A DNA stretch of 18,283 nucleotides, taken from positions 1 to 18,283 of the forward strand of contig CAZAKZ010000114.1 of NCBI GenBank assembly GCA_964485695.1, given 5' to 3'. The DNA is from CAZAKZ01 sp964485695. Its GTDB lineage: Bacteria > Planctomycetota > JAFGQW01. Positions within the stretch are counted from its first letter, which is position 1. The number at the start of each line of letters is the position of its first letter. Below the pieces are notes generated by a model. The model ran no database searches and was not told where the DNA came from. It worked only from the letters and a program-made list of their open reading frames with translations. Made by a program: the position numbers and the translations under genes. This document shows positions 6,910 to 14,350 of the stretch, piece after piece.

Positions 6910-8018
6910 GGCTTTCCGCCCCCCTGTTCCGCGGCCAGCCTGCGCACTTCCTCCACGAGGGTGTCAACCAGGGCGTCCTCTGGAACGCGGCGGACCACCA
7001 CCCCCTTGCGGAACAGGATGCCCGATCCCTTGCCTCCGGCTATGCCGATGTCGGCTTCCCGGGCCTCACCCGGTCCGTTCACCGCACAACCGAGGACCGA
7101 GACTCGGATCGGGATTTTGAGGTTTCCGATGCGATTCTCCACCTCCTTCACCACCGCGGCCAGATCGATGTCGATGCGTCCGCAGGTGGGGCAGGAGACG
7201 ATCTCGGGGGAAGTGATGCGGAGATCCAGCGCCTTCAGCAGGGCGTATGCGGTCTCGACCTCCTCCACGGGATCCCCGGTGAGAGAGACACGGAGGGTAT
7301 CGCCCAGACCCTGCAGGAGGAGGGACCCCAGGCCCGCTGCGCTCTTGATGACTCCGTAGGGCGGCAAGCCTGCCTCGGTGATGCCGATGTGAAAGGGGAC
7401 ATCCACGGCCCGGGCCAGGATCGTGTGAGCTGCCAGGGTCGTGGGCACGTGCGTGGACTTGATGCTGCAGACCACGTTCTCGAATCCGAGGTTCAGGACG
7501 AAATCGAGGTGCCGCCGGGCGCTTTCTGCCAGGGCGGCGGCCGAGGGATACCCGAACTCGTCCAGGAGTTCTTTTTCCAGGGATCCGGAGTTGACGCCCA
7601 CCCGGAGAGCCGCGCCGTGGTCCATGGCTGCCCGCACTACTTCCTTGACCCGGTCCGGCCCTCCGATGTTTCCCGGATTGATGCGCACCTTGTCCACCCC
7701 GGCTTCCATGGCCTCGATGGCGAGGCGGTGGTTGAAGTGGATGTCGGCGATGAGAGGGGTCTGCATGTTGGTCTTGAGGTCGGGCAGCACCCGGACTGCT
7801 TCCCTGTCGGGTACGGCCACGCGCACCATCTCGCAATCGGCCGCTTCCAGTCGCTGGATCTGTGCCAGGGTGGCCGCCACGTCGCGGGTGTCGGTGGAGC
7901 ACATGGATTGCACCCGGATGGGCGCCTCGCCGCCCACGGTCAGCGATCCGATGTGTACGGTTCTCGACGCACGGCGTCCAGGGAGGATTTCCAGGCCTGT
8001 CTTCATGAAGATAGTCAT
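6906..8018 (-). CDS. ispG: 4-hydroxy-3-methylbut-2-en-1-yl diphosphate synthase
   Basis: IspG (GcpE) converts 2-C-methyl-D-erythritol 2,4-cyclodiphosphate to HMBPP in the cytosolic MEP isoprenoid pathway, using a 4Fe-4S cluster. The 370-residue product is the usual length of the short bacterial form. The N-terminal TIM barrel shows PIRVQSM, ADIHFNHRLA, RINPGNIG, GVNSGSLEK and GITEAG. The cluster ligands are visible as CPTCGR (Cys276, Cys279) and GCAVNGPGE (Cys311, Glu318), with spacing like E. coli Cys270/273/305 and Glu312. The ATG at 8018 has no strong ribosome site; an ATG 12 bases further in is an alternative. It lies 48 bases downstream of the zinc-finger membrane protein gene on the same strand and is probably co-transcribed. 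Its product feeds the polyprenyl phosphate used by enzymes such as the UbiA protein at 13302. Confidence 0.97.
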   Translation of the reverse strand: MTIFMKTGLEILPGRRASRTVHIGSLTVGGEAPIRVQSMCSTDTRDVAATLAQIQRLEAADCEMVRVAVPDREAVRVLPDLKTNMQTPLIADIHFNHRLAIEAMEAGVDKVRINPGNIGGPDRVKEVVRAAMDHGAALRVGVNSGSLEKELLDEFGYPSAAALAESARRHLDFVLNLGFENVVCSIKSTHVPTTLAAHTILARAVDVPFHIGITEAGLPPYGVIKSAAGLGSLLLQGLGDTLRVSLTGDPVEEVETAYALLKALDLRITSPEIVSCPTCGRIDIDLAAVVKEVENRIGNLKIPIRVSVLGCAVNGPGEAREADIGIAGGKGSGILFRKGVVVRRVPEDALVDTLVEEVRRLAAEQGGGKP

Positions 8019-8066
8019 AGTCCATGCGGACGTCTGGAAAAAGTCAGCCGGGCTGCTAGGCCGCCG

Positions 8067-10331
8067 TCACCTCAGATAGAGGTTCAGAATCGTATCCTGG
8101 GAGTTGGGAGAGGATATCCTCGCCAGGCCGCGGGCGCGGTGCCCCCCAAGGGTGACAGCCACGTCGTAGTCACCGGGGACCAGACCTCCGATTTCCAGGG
8201 TTTGAGTCGGCAGGATCTGCAGGGTGTGGGTGGTATCGGAAAAGGCCCTGGAGAGAGAGATCTTCATGTCCAGGGTCGGAAGAGGAAACGGGGACTGCCA
8301 GATGAACTTAAGGACCAGCTTCGGTTGATTCCGCCGGATTTCCAGGTTCAGATCCGCCGGGAGCTGAAACGAGCCCAGGAGATACAGCACACCCGTTTCC
8401 TCCACGGCGATCTGATAGGTGCCGGGGCTCAACGGAGGGATCAACATCGCCTGGGGATTCTTGTCCCTTGCCTTGGCCAGGGGCCGGGATTCGAGCTCCA
8501 GGATCACGCTGCCACCGGGGCTCTTGAGGGAAAGTCCACCCACCACGGTTTGTCCTTCCTGGTCTCTGATGAGGAACTTGCAGGGCCTGGCATTCTGCAC
8601 CACGAGGTCCTTGGTCAGTGCAGCGCCCGGAGAGAGAGTAATCCCGAACTCGTTCTTGAGTGCAGGAAAGGACTCGAAACGGATCAGATGGGACCGGGGA
8701 TAGAGGTGGATCGGGACCGGAGGAACATGGGTGAAACGATAACGGCCCTCCTCGTCGGTATAGGTCGTGGATGTACCTCCCTGGCTCTCCAGGGTGACGG
8801 GTAGATCCATGAGCGGTGTGCCGCCTGTATCCTTGACCACGCCCTGAATCGAAACCCCTGCAGGAAGATGGAGGTCCAGGTTTTCCAGGGGTAGAGTGAA
8901 GGGACCGAATCGGGTCTTCAACCTCGATCCTACCTCTACCAGAACCTGGGACCAAGGAAGGCCGACCGCCTGGAAGCGTCCACTGTCGTCCATGGGCACC
9001 TGGATGACGGGTTCTCCGGTGAAGATCGACGGGAACCTCCGGATCGTGATGGGTACCTCGACCTCCCGGGAGGCCGGTTGCATGTGGAGGGTTCCTTTCA
9101 GGGACCAGGGGCTCGGTTTCAGGAGGACGTGCTGCCCGACCAGATCCTCCAGCGTGACCTCTAGAAACACCTCCATGAATCCGCGCTGCCATACGAAGAT
9201 GCGGTAGGCTCCCGGGGGGGCGGAGATGTGGTACGTGCCCGGCGCCAGGGGATGGGCCTCGAAGAGCCGGGGAGGCGCATTGCCCGCCGGGAGGGCGGCC
9301 GCCGCCAGGAGCCTGGCGCCGGGCGGTGCGCCGCCTTCGGGGACCAGGTTCAGAGCCAGGATGTTGGATTTCACGGCGGACAACCGGATGGATTCTGGCG
9401 CCTGGGTGGCCAGGGCCAGGGGAACATCGGGGATGAGATTGAAGACCTTGAGCTTGTCCCGGTAGGGGCGGACCTCCACGGACCGGTTCAAGGGTAGCGT
9501 CAGCTGGAAGGTGCCCGTGGTGGCGGGCTCGGCCAGGGTGCGACCGGCTCCCGTCCAGATCGCCATGACCTTGATTTCCTGGAGAGCCAGATCGCTCGCG
9601 GGCTGGAGAACGCCCTGCACCGTGCGTCCGGGCTGCAGCTGGATCGTCTGTGCAGCGGACGAGTGTACGGCAACGGGCATGGATACGGCTCCGGACTTCC
9701 AGGCGGTGACGTATACCGGGAAGGTGCCGTCCACCTCGAATCGAAATGAACCATCCGGCCCGGATCGCGTCAGAAAACACTCGGCACTGGATTGGGGGGA
9801 TCGGACCAGCGCCACCCGGGCATCGGGCACGGGTTGATTTTGGCCCTCCAGCACGCGACCCTGGATCTGGATCCGGGGGGTGGCGGGACCGGTCGGATTC
9901 TCCGTCGCCGAGGAGGTTCCGCCGCCTGAAGTGTCTTTCTTTCCGGTGGAGAAGGTGTTGCGGTCGTTCCGGTCCTTGCTCACCTTGCCGGGGCCGGGTG
10001 GGGGCAGGGACTTGGAGGAATCGGGTTCGGTCTTCACGATCAGGACTGCACCCACGACGACCAGTACCAGGATCCCGGCCATGATCATCCAGGGCCAGAG
10101 GGACTGGCGAACGGGCGGTGGCGGCGGCGACGGGGGAGCCTCCTCGGCCTTTTGCTTGAGCTCGTCCACGCTCTTCTTCAGGATCGAGGAGTCCTTGAGC
10201 CTGTCCTTGCGGTAGGTCACACAGGCGGTGCAGGAGCGAAGATGGTTGGCCAGCTTGGTCCGGTCTTGCGGATCAAGAGGCTCGGCGATATCGCGATCGA
10301 TCAGGTCACGGCATAGACTACAATCGATCAT
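8067..10331 (-). CDS. Zinc-finger membrane protein with carboxypeptidase-regulatory-like domains
   Basis: The chosen start at 10331 gives 754 residues and has GAGG 5 bases upstream; an ATG at 10358 is possible but lacks such a site. Residues 4-37 hold an anti-sigma-type zinc finger (CSLC, then His30-x3-Cys34-x2-Cys37). A charged helix and a Pro-rich run follow, then one membrane segment (about 81-99), a low-complexity linker, and a long beta-rich region predicted to be extracytoplasmic. At least two stretches resemble carboxypeptidase-regulatory or Ig-like domains, each with a GxV...P...V start and a D.dG.yrF core: about 154-240 and 490-565. The layout suggests a cytoplasmic zinc finger binding a regulator and an external sensing stalk. 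No sigma-factor gene lies in the window, so anti-sigma activity is inferred only. ispG follows after 48 bases. Confidence 0.75.
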   Translation of the reverse strand: MIDCSLCRDLIDRDIAEPLDPQDRTKLANHLRSCTACVTYRKDRLKDSSILKKSVDELKQKAEEAPPSPPPPPVRQSLWPWMIMAGILVLVVVGAVLIVKTEPDSSKSLPPPGPGKVSKDRNDRNTFSTGKKDTSGGGTSSATENPTGPATPRIQIQGRVLEGQNQPVPDARVALVRSPQSSAECFLTRSGPDGSFRFEVDGTFPVYVTAWKSGAVSMPVAVHSSAAQTIQLQPGRTVQGVLQPASDLALQEIKVMAIWTGAGRTLAEPATTGTFQLTLPLNRSVEVRPYRDKLKVFNLIPDVPLALATQAPESIRLSAVKSNILALNLVPEGGAPPGARLLAAAALPAGNAPPRLFEAHPLAPGTYHISAPPGAYRIFVWQRGFMEVFLEVTLEDLVGQHVLLKPSPWSLKGTLHMQPASREVEVPITIRRFPSIFTGEPVIQVPMDDSGRFQAVGLPWSQVLVEVGSRLKTRFGPFTLPLENLDLHLPAGVSIQGVVKDTGGTPLMDLPVTLESQGGTSTTYTDEEGRYRFTHVPPVPIHLYPRSHLIRFESFPALKNEFGITLSPGAALTKDLVVQNARPCKFLIRDQEGQTVVGGLSLKSPGGSVILELESRPLAKARDKNPQAMLIPPLSPGTYQIAVEETGVLYLLGSFQLPADLNLEIRRNQPKLVLKFIWQSPFPLPTLDMKISLSRAFSDTTHTLQILPTQTLEIGGLVPGDYDVAVTLGGHRARGLARISSPNSQDTILNLYLR

Positions 10332-10478
10332 ATTGACCTCGTCCGGTTTCCCCTCCATGCACCATCGGGTTCAGTCCCCCCTTGTTCTCGATGGGGCCAT
10401 ATTACCTGATAGGAGTCCGTGAGGTAAATCTCCGAAGAGGGATTTTGCATCGGTTGAATCTCTGACGCCGAGGGCCGT

Positions 10479-10501
10479 AAAATATTCAAATTCAATATTT
10501 T
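10479..10501. repeat. AT-rich 8-bp inverted repeat
   Basis: AAAATATT (10479-10486) and AATATTTT (10494-10501) flank the 7-base spacer CAAATTC. This lies upstream of the minus-strand zinc-finger gene and just after the aldehyde dehydrogenase stop, inside an AT-rich island. It could be a regulator-binding site or part of a promoter. No well-spaced -35/-10 pair was found over it. Confidence 0.35.
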
Positions 10502-10557
10502 CAGGACTTTCCCCCCTGGATTCCGAGGAAAATCCGGCCTTCTGGCGCAAAGGATTT

Positions 10558-11982
10558 CTACATGAGGTTCACCACCATGAGTCTGAGCTCGGTCATCTCC
10601 TCCATGGCCCAGCGGATCCCCTGCCGCCCGCACCCCGAGTCCTTTGTTCCACCGTAGGGCATGTGGTCGAAACGGAGGGGGGGGAAGTCGTTGACCATCA
10701 CCGTTCCTACCTCCAGCTCAGAAAACGCACGGAAGGCCAGGTTCAGGTCTCGTGTGAAGAGGCCGGCCTGGAGGCCGAAATCGCTGCGGTTCACCTCGGC
10801 CACGGCCTGGCTGAAAGTCTCATACGATCCCAGGACCGCTACGGGTCCGAAGATCTGGCCGCGTCGCACCCGCATCTCCGGATTCGTGTCGGCCAGAAGA
10901 GTCGGGTGGATCAGGTTTCCGCTCCTCTCGCTGCCCGTGAGGAGGGTGGCGCCCGCATCGAGGGCCTCCTCGATCCAGTCCATGACCCGGTCTGCGGCAA
11001 CGGAGCTGATCATGGGTCCGACCACCACACCAGCATCGGCGGGATTCCCCATGCACATCCGCTGCTGGGTGAAATGGAGGAGACGCTGTTCCACTTCCTC
11101 GTAGATCGACTTGTGGACCAGGATGCGCTGGACGCTGTTGTAGGTCTGGCCCGCGTTGGCAAAAGCGCTGGTGGCGATGCGTTCCACGGCGTAGTCCAGC
11201 TTGGCGTCCGGCTCCACCACAGCGGCCGCGTTGCCGCCCAGTTCGAGGGAGGCCCGTTTCTTCCCCGCATTCTCCTTGATCTTCCACCCTGCCTCGGGGC
11301 TCCCGGAGAAAAAGAGGAGCTTCAGGCGATCATCGGTCACGAGCTTCTCGGCGATGGCCCGATCCACGGGGACGATGTTCAATGCTCCGGCGGGGAGGCC
11401 GGCCTCCATGGCCACCTCGGCCAGCATGAGAGCGGTGGTCGGGGTGGAACTGGCCGGCTTCACCACCAGGCTCACACCGGCTGCGATGGCCGGGGCGATC
11501 TTGTGGGCCAGGTTGCTCAGCGGGAAATTGAATGTGTCGATGGAAACGGTGGGACCGATGGGAAACCGCTGGCTGATGCCGAAGTAATTGGCGTGGTCCT
11601 CCACCGTGTTGGGGAGAAAGGATTCCCCCTGCTGGGTGAGGCAGTCATGGGCAGCGAAGGTGAACACCTCGGCGGAACGTTTGACCTCCGCCCGCGCCAG
11701 GTCGATGGGTTTTCCCCCCTCGGCGCACATGATATCGGCGAGGGCATCCCCGCGCCGGCGGATCTCGCGTGCAATGGCATCCAGGATTTCCGCGCGGCGG
11801 TAGCGCTCCATGGACGCGGTGATGCGGAACCCCCGGACCGCTGCCGCAATGGCATCCTCCACGCCGTCCGGCCCCACGAATCCGACCCGGCTCACCGCGG
11901 TTCCGTCGAACGGGCTGTGGAGGGTCCGGATCATGTCTGTCTCGTACCACGAACCGCCGATGAGCGGCTTGTAATGCGTCAT
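10558..11982 (-). CDS. Aldehyde dehydrogenase family protein lacking the catalytic Cys
   Basis: The product has 474 residues, a normal length for the NAD(P)-dependent aldehyde dehydrogenase superfamily, and resembles lactaldehyde or glyceraldehyde-3-phosphate-type members. It shows TFNFPLSN (Asn152), VKPASSTP with the cofactor lysine, FFSGSPEAG, LELGGN (general base Glu247), and the C-terminal FGPVAVL and PYGGTKDSG. The catalytic motif normally read as GQxC is GQTY here (Tyr281, codon TAC at 11140-11142). Glu247 to Tyr281 is 34 residues, the same spacing as Glu268 to Cys302 in classical enzymes, so the alignment is firm. Either the protein is not a normal dehydrogenase or one base is wrong in the assembly. 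The ATG has GGAG 6 bases upstream. The substrate is unknown. Confidence 0.9.
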   Translation of the reverse strand: MTHYKPLIGGSWYETDMIRTLHSPFDGTAVSRVGFVGPDGVEDAIAAAVRGFRITASMERYRRAEILDAIAREIRRRGDALADIMCAEGGKPIDLARAEVKRSAEVFTFAAHDCLTQQGESFLPNTVEDHANYFGISQRFPIGPTVSIDTFNFPLSNLAHKIAPAIAAGVSLVVKPASSTPTTALMLAEVAMEAGLPAGALNIVPVDRAIAEKLVTDDRLKLLFFSGSPEAGWKIKENAGKKRASLELGGNAAAVVEPDAKLDYAVERIATSAFANAGQTYNSVQRILVHKSIYEEVEQRLLHFTQQRMCMGNPADAGVVVGPMISSVAADRVMDWIEEALDAGATLLTGSERSGNLIHPTLLADTNPEMRVRRGQIFGPVAVLGSYETFSQAVAEVNRSDFGLQAGLFTRDLNLAFRAFSELEVGTVMVNDFPPLRFDHMPYGGTKDSGCGRQGIRWAMEEMTELRLMVVNLM

Positions 11983-12333
11983 GGTTCACTCCGATGAATC
12001 TCGGGCCTTGAACCGCTGCCCGACTCCATTTACCCTCTCCCTCCGAAACCGGAGGAAGGCCGACGGGCGTCGGCTGCGGGCTCATCCCGGTGCCGCCCTC
12101 TGGTCGATGGAAATATCGCGGTCCGGTCCCCGGGGCCCTGGTTTCGTATCCACTACCGTGTACATCGGAAAAATTTTCTGCTGGCCTTTGCAGCCCACGA
12201 GAAGAAAATTCCGATCTGGACGGATGCCCAGGATGGACTCCGGACGGTCGATTCCTGGAACGGTGTCTAAACTCTTGCAGCCCTTTCCATTGGACGATTG
12301 ACAGAGAGTAGCGCGATTGTTCGCGCGCGAAAC
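11983..12333. other. Divergent intergenic region before glycan genes
   Basis: About 350 bases lie between the starts of the minus-strand aldehyde dehydrogenase gene and the plus-strand GT2 gene. Several overlapping open frames exist on both strands, but none has a ribosome site or a recognisable product. An AT-rich patch (12166-12180) is the most likely regulatory spot. No long hairpin was seen. Confidence 0.5.
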
Positions 12334-13305
12334 ATGAGCGTCAAAGCCACTGTGTTCATCCCGACCCTCGACGGGGGGGAGGTCTTTTGTAACGTGATGA
12401 ACGCGGTGCGGGAACAGGAGCTGGACGGCGGTTTCGAGGTGCTGGTCATCGATTCCGGGAGCCGGGACGGCACTGACCGGGTGGCGGCCGAAGCCGGGGC
12501 CCGGGTCCTTTCCATCCAGCGGTCGGAATTCAACCACGGCCGCACCCGGAATCGTGGCGTTCAGGAGGCCCGGGGGGAATTCGTGGCCCTGATCACCCAG
12601 GACGCCATGCCGGCCGACGCCCGGTGGCTGCGGCGCCTGGTGGCGGCGATGGAGGACGTGCCCAGGGCTGCAGGCGCGTATTGCCGGCAGATTCCGCGGA
12701 CGGACGCCGATCCCTTCATTCGAGACCGGCTGAGTCGGTGGGCGGCCATGCGGAACGAGCGCAGGGTCCAGGAGATTCCTGATCCGGATGGATTTTGGGC
12801 CCTGGCTCCCCTGGACCGCCTGGACTGCATCGCCTTCGATAACGTGGCTTCGTGTGTCCGGAAGTCGGTGCTGGCCGAATTTCCCTTCGAGGACCGCAGT
12901 TTCGGCGAGGACGTGGCCTGGTCCTTGAAGGTGCTCCTGGCCGGGCACAAGATCGTGTTCGAGCCCTCAGCCGCGGTGGTGCATTCCCACAACGAGGGCT
13001 TGTGGGAGAGCTTCCGGAGGGTATACATGGATCATCAGAATTTATGTCGACTCCTGGGATTGTCTCTGGTCCCGGGGTGGAAAAGTCTGATAAAGAAATT
13101 CTGGGGTGGCATCGGTTTCTACAGCCGGATCGTGACCGAGGCCGAAGGGCTCTCTCGGGTGGCGCGCCTCGGGTGGCGGCTCTACGGAGTGCCCTACGGA
13201 ACGCTCCAGGTGCTGGCGCAATACCTGGGGCCGCGGTCGAACAGGTGGTGTGCCCGATCCGGACTCTATCGCCGGCTGGATCGGATGATTGTGAGGCGGG
13301 GATGA
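12334..13305 (+). CDS. Family 2 glycosyltransferase, rhamnosyltransferase-like
   Basis: The protein has 323 residues. It has the GT-A nucleotide-sugar fold: VFIPTLDGG at the start, DSGSRDGT (40-47), FNHGRTRNRG (66-75), TQDAMP (88-93) in the place of the DxD metal site, and FGEDVAW as the later acidic motif. The FNHGxTRNxG...QDA combination is typical of rhamnosyltransferase-like GT2 enzymes of O-antigen and exopolysaccharide loci. The actual donor sugar is not proved. No signal peptide is visible and the enzyme should act at the cytoplasmic face of the membrane. The ATG at 12334 gives a conventional N-terminus but lacks a clear ribosome site; an in-frame TTG at 12298 is an alternative. The stop overlaps the next gene's start as ATGA. 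Confidence 0.88.
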   Translation: MSVKATVFIPTLDGGEVFCNVMNAVREQELDGGFEVLVIDSGSRDGTDRVAAEAGARVLSIQRSEFNHGRTRNRGVQEARGEFVALITQDAMPADARWLRRLVAAMEDVPRAAGAYCRQIPRTDADPFIRDRLSRWAAMRNERRVQEIPDPDGFWALAPLDRLDCIAFDNVASCVRKSVLAEFPFEDRSFGEDVAWSLKVLLAGHKIVFEPSAAVVHSHNEGLWESFRRVYMDHQNLCRLLGLSLVPGWKSLIKKFWGGIGFYSRIVTEAEGLSRVARLGWRLYGVPYGTLQVLAQYLGPRSNRWCARSGLYRRLDRMIVRRG

Positions 13306-14219
13306 AGACCCTCCACGGGATTCTCATCACCATGCGGCCCTATCAATGGGTCAAGAACCTGGTGTTCTTCACGGCGCTCATCTTCGGCGGCCGCCTGGAG
13401 AACCTCCATGACGTGGTGACCATGGGGGTGGGGTTCGCACTCTTCTGCCTGATCTCCAGTTCGGTCTATCTCCTCAACGACGTCAAGGACGCGGAGCTGG
13501 ACCGGAAGAATCCCGACAAGCGAACGAGACCCGTGGCCTCCGGGGATCTGAGTGCTTCCGCAGCGAGCGGGATGAGCTTGTTTCTGACCGGTTTCGTTCT
13601 GGTCTTTGCCTTTGTCTACACTCTCCTGGATGAGAGGATTCCCGACTTCAGGTTCGGGATCATCCTGGCCGTCTATTACTTCCAGAATTTGCTCTACACC
13701 TGGTTCTTCAAGAAGCAGGCCGTCCTCGACGTCATGAGCATCTCCCTCGGATTCATCCTTCGCATCCTGGCCGGGGGCGCTCTCATCGACGTCAAGATTT
13801 CCGACTGGGCCCTGATCTGCGTGTTCTTCCTCTCCCTGTTCCTCGGCCTGGGCAAGCGGAGGTACGAGCTCTACCTCAATGAAAATGAAGGTGAGGCCGT
13901 CCGTCACCGCCCGGCCCTCAAGGACTATCACCCGGTCTTCCTGGATCAGATGCTCACGGTGGTGCTATCGGCCACCGTGGTGGCCTATTCCATCTACACG
14001 GTCAGCGCCAAGGCCACTGACGTGCTGCAAGCGGAGTACCTCTACATCTCCCTGATCTTCGTGGTCTACGGCCTGTTCCGGTATCTCTATTTGATCCACA
14101 AGCACGAGGCGGGCGGCGACCCGACCCGGACCCTGGTCTCGGATCCGCCCATGCTCATCACCATTTTCCTCTGGTTCCTGTCCGTGGTGGGCGCCCTCTA
14201 CGTGTTTCCGAAATGGTGA
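13302..14219 (+). CDS. UbiA-family phosphoribosyltransferase, DPPR synthase-like
   Basis: This is a 305-residue integral membrane protein with about eight or nine hydrophobic helices. The UbiA metal/diphosphate motif is NDVKDAELD (59-67), followed by RKNPDKRTRPVASG. The N-terminal RPYQWVKN, the KKQAVLD segment, GFILRILAGG and GKRRYELYLNE follow the pattern of mycobacterial Rv3806c, decaprenyl-phosphate 5-phosphoribosyltransferase. That enzyme transfers ribose-5-phosphate from PRPP to polyprenyl phosphate in the route to a lipid-linked arabinose donor. Resemblance is closer to this group than to 4-hydroxybenzoate prenyltransferases, judged by eye. The ATG overlaps the previous stop by 4 bases (ATGA), with GGCGGGG in front, so the two genes are translationally coupled. 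No DprE1/DprE2 partner is visible. Confidence 0.85.
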   Translation: MKTLHGILITMRPYQWVKNLVFFTALIFGGRLENLHDVVTMGVGFALFCLISSSVYLLNDVKDAELDRKNPDKRTRPVASGDLSASAASGMSLFLTGFVLVFAFVYTLLDERIPDFRFGIILAVYYFQNLLYTWFFKKQAVLDVMSISLGFILRILAGGALIDVKISDWALICVFFLSLFLGLGKRRYELYLNENEGEAVRHRPALKDYHPVFLDQMLTVVLSATVVAYSIYTVSAKATDVLQAEYLYISLIFVVYGLFRYLYLIHKHEAGGDPTRTLVSDPPMLITIFLWFLSVVGALYVFPKW

Positions 14220-14240
14220 GGGGGAAGTTCCGGAACCGGG

Positions 14241-14269
14241 TTCTAAGGCAGTCATAAATCAGTTATAAT
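14241..14269 (+). promoter_or_regulatory. Possible internal promoter before the FAD-enzyme gene
   Basis: TATAAT (14264-14269) lies in the AT-rich part of the 131-base gap between the UbiA and FAD-enzyme genes, with TTCTAA (14241-14246) 17 bases upstream as a weak -35. It would drive the downstream three-gene group. The -10 is perfect; the -35 matches at only three positions. Confidence 0.4.
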
Positions 14270-14350
14270 TTTGGGGTTGCGGCGGATTGACATGAATTTG
14301 ATCCAGTTCGAGTGGCTGGAATCAGTCGAGGTTTCGTTCGAGTTGTCGTC

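Noticed and set aside
4931..6967. Long minus-strand frame of 678 codons opposite the CHAT gene
   Set aside because: It has His/Pro/Gly-rich shadow composition and lies entirely antisense to a gene with clear CHAT motifs.
12082..12948. Minus-strand frame across the ALDH-GT2 gap
   Set aside because: Most of it is antisense to the GT2 gene. The part in the gap has no start, ribosome site or recognisable homology.
14227..14236. Palindrome GTTCCGGAAC after the UbiA gene
   Set aside because: It has no loop to form a stable hairpin and no T-tract, so it is not supported as a terminator.
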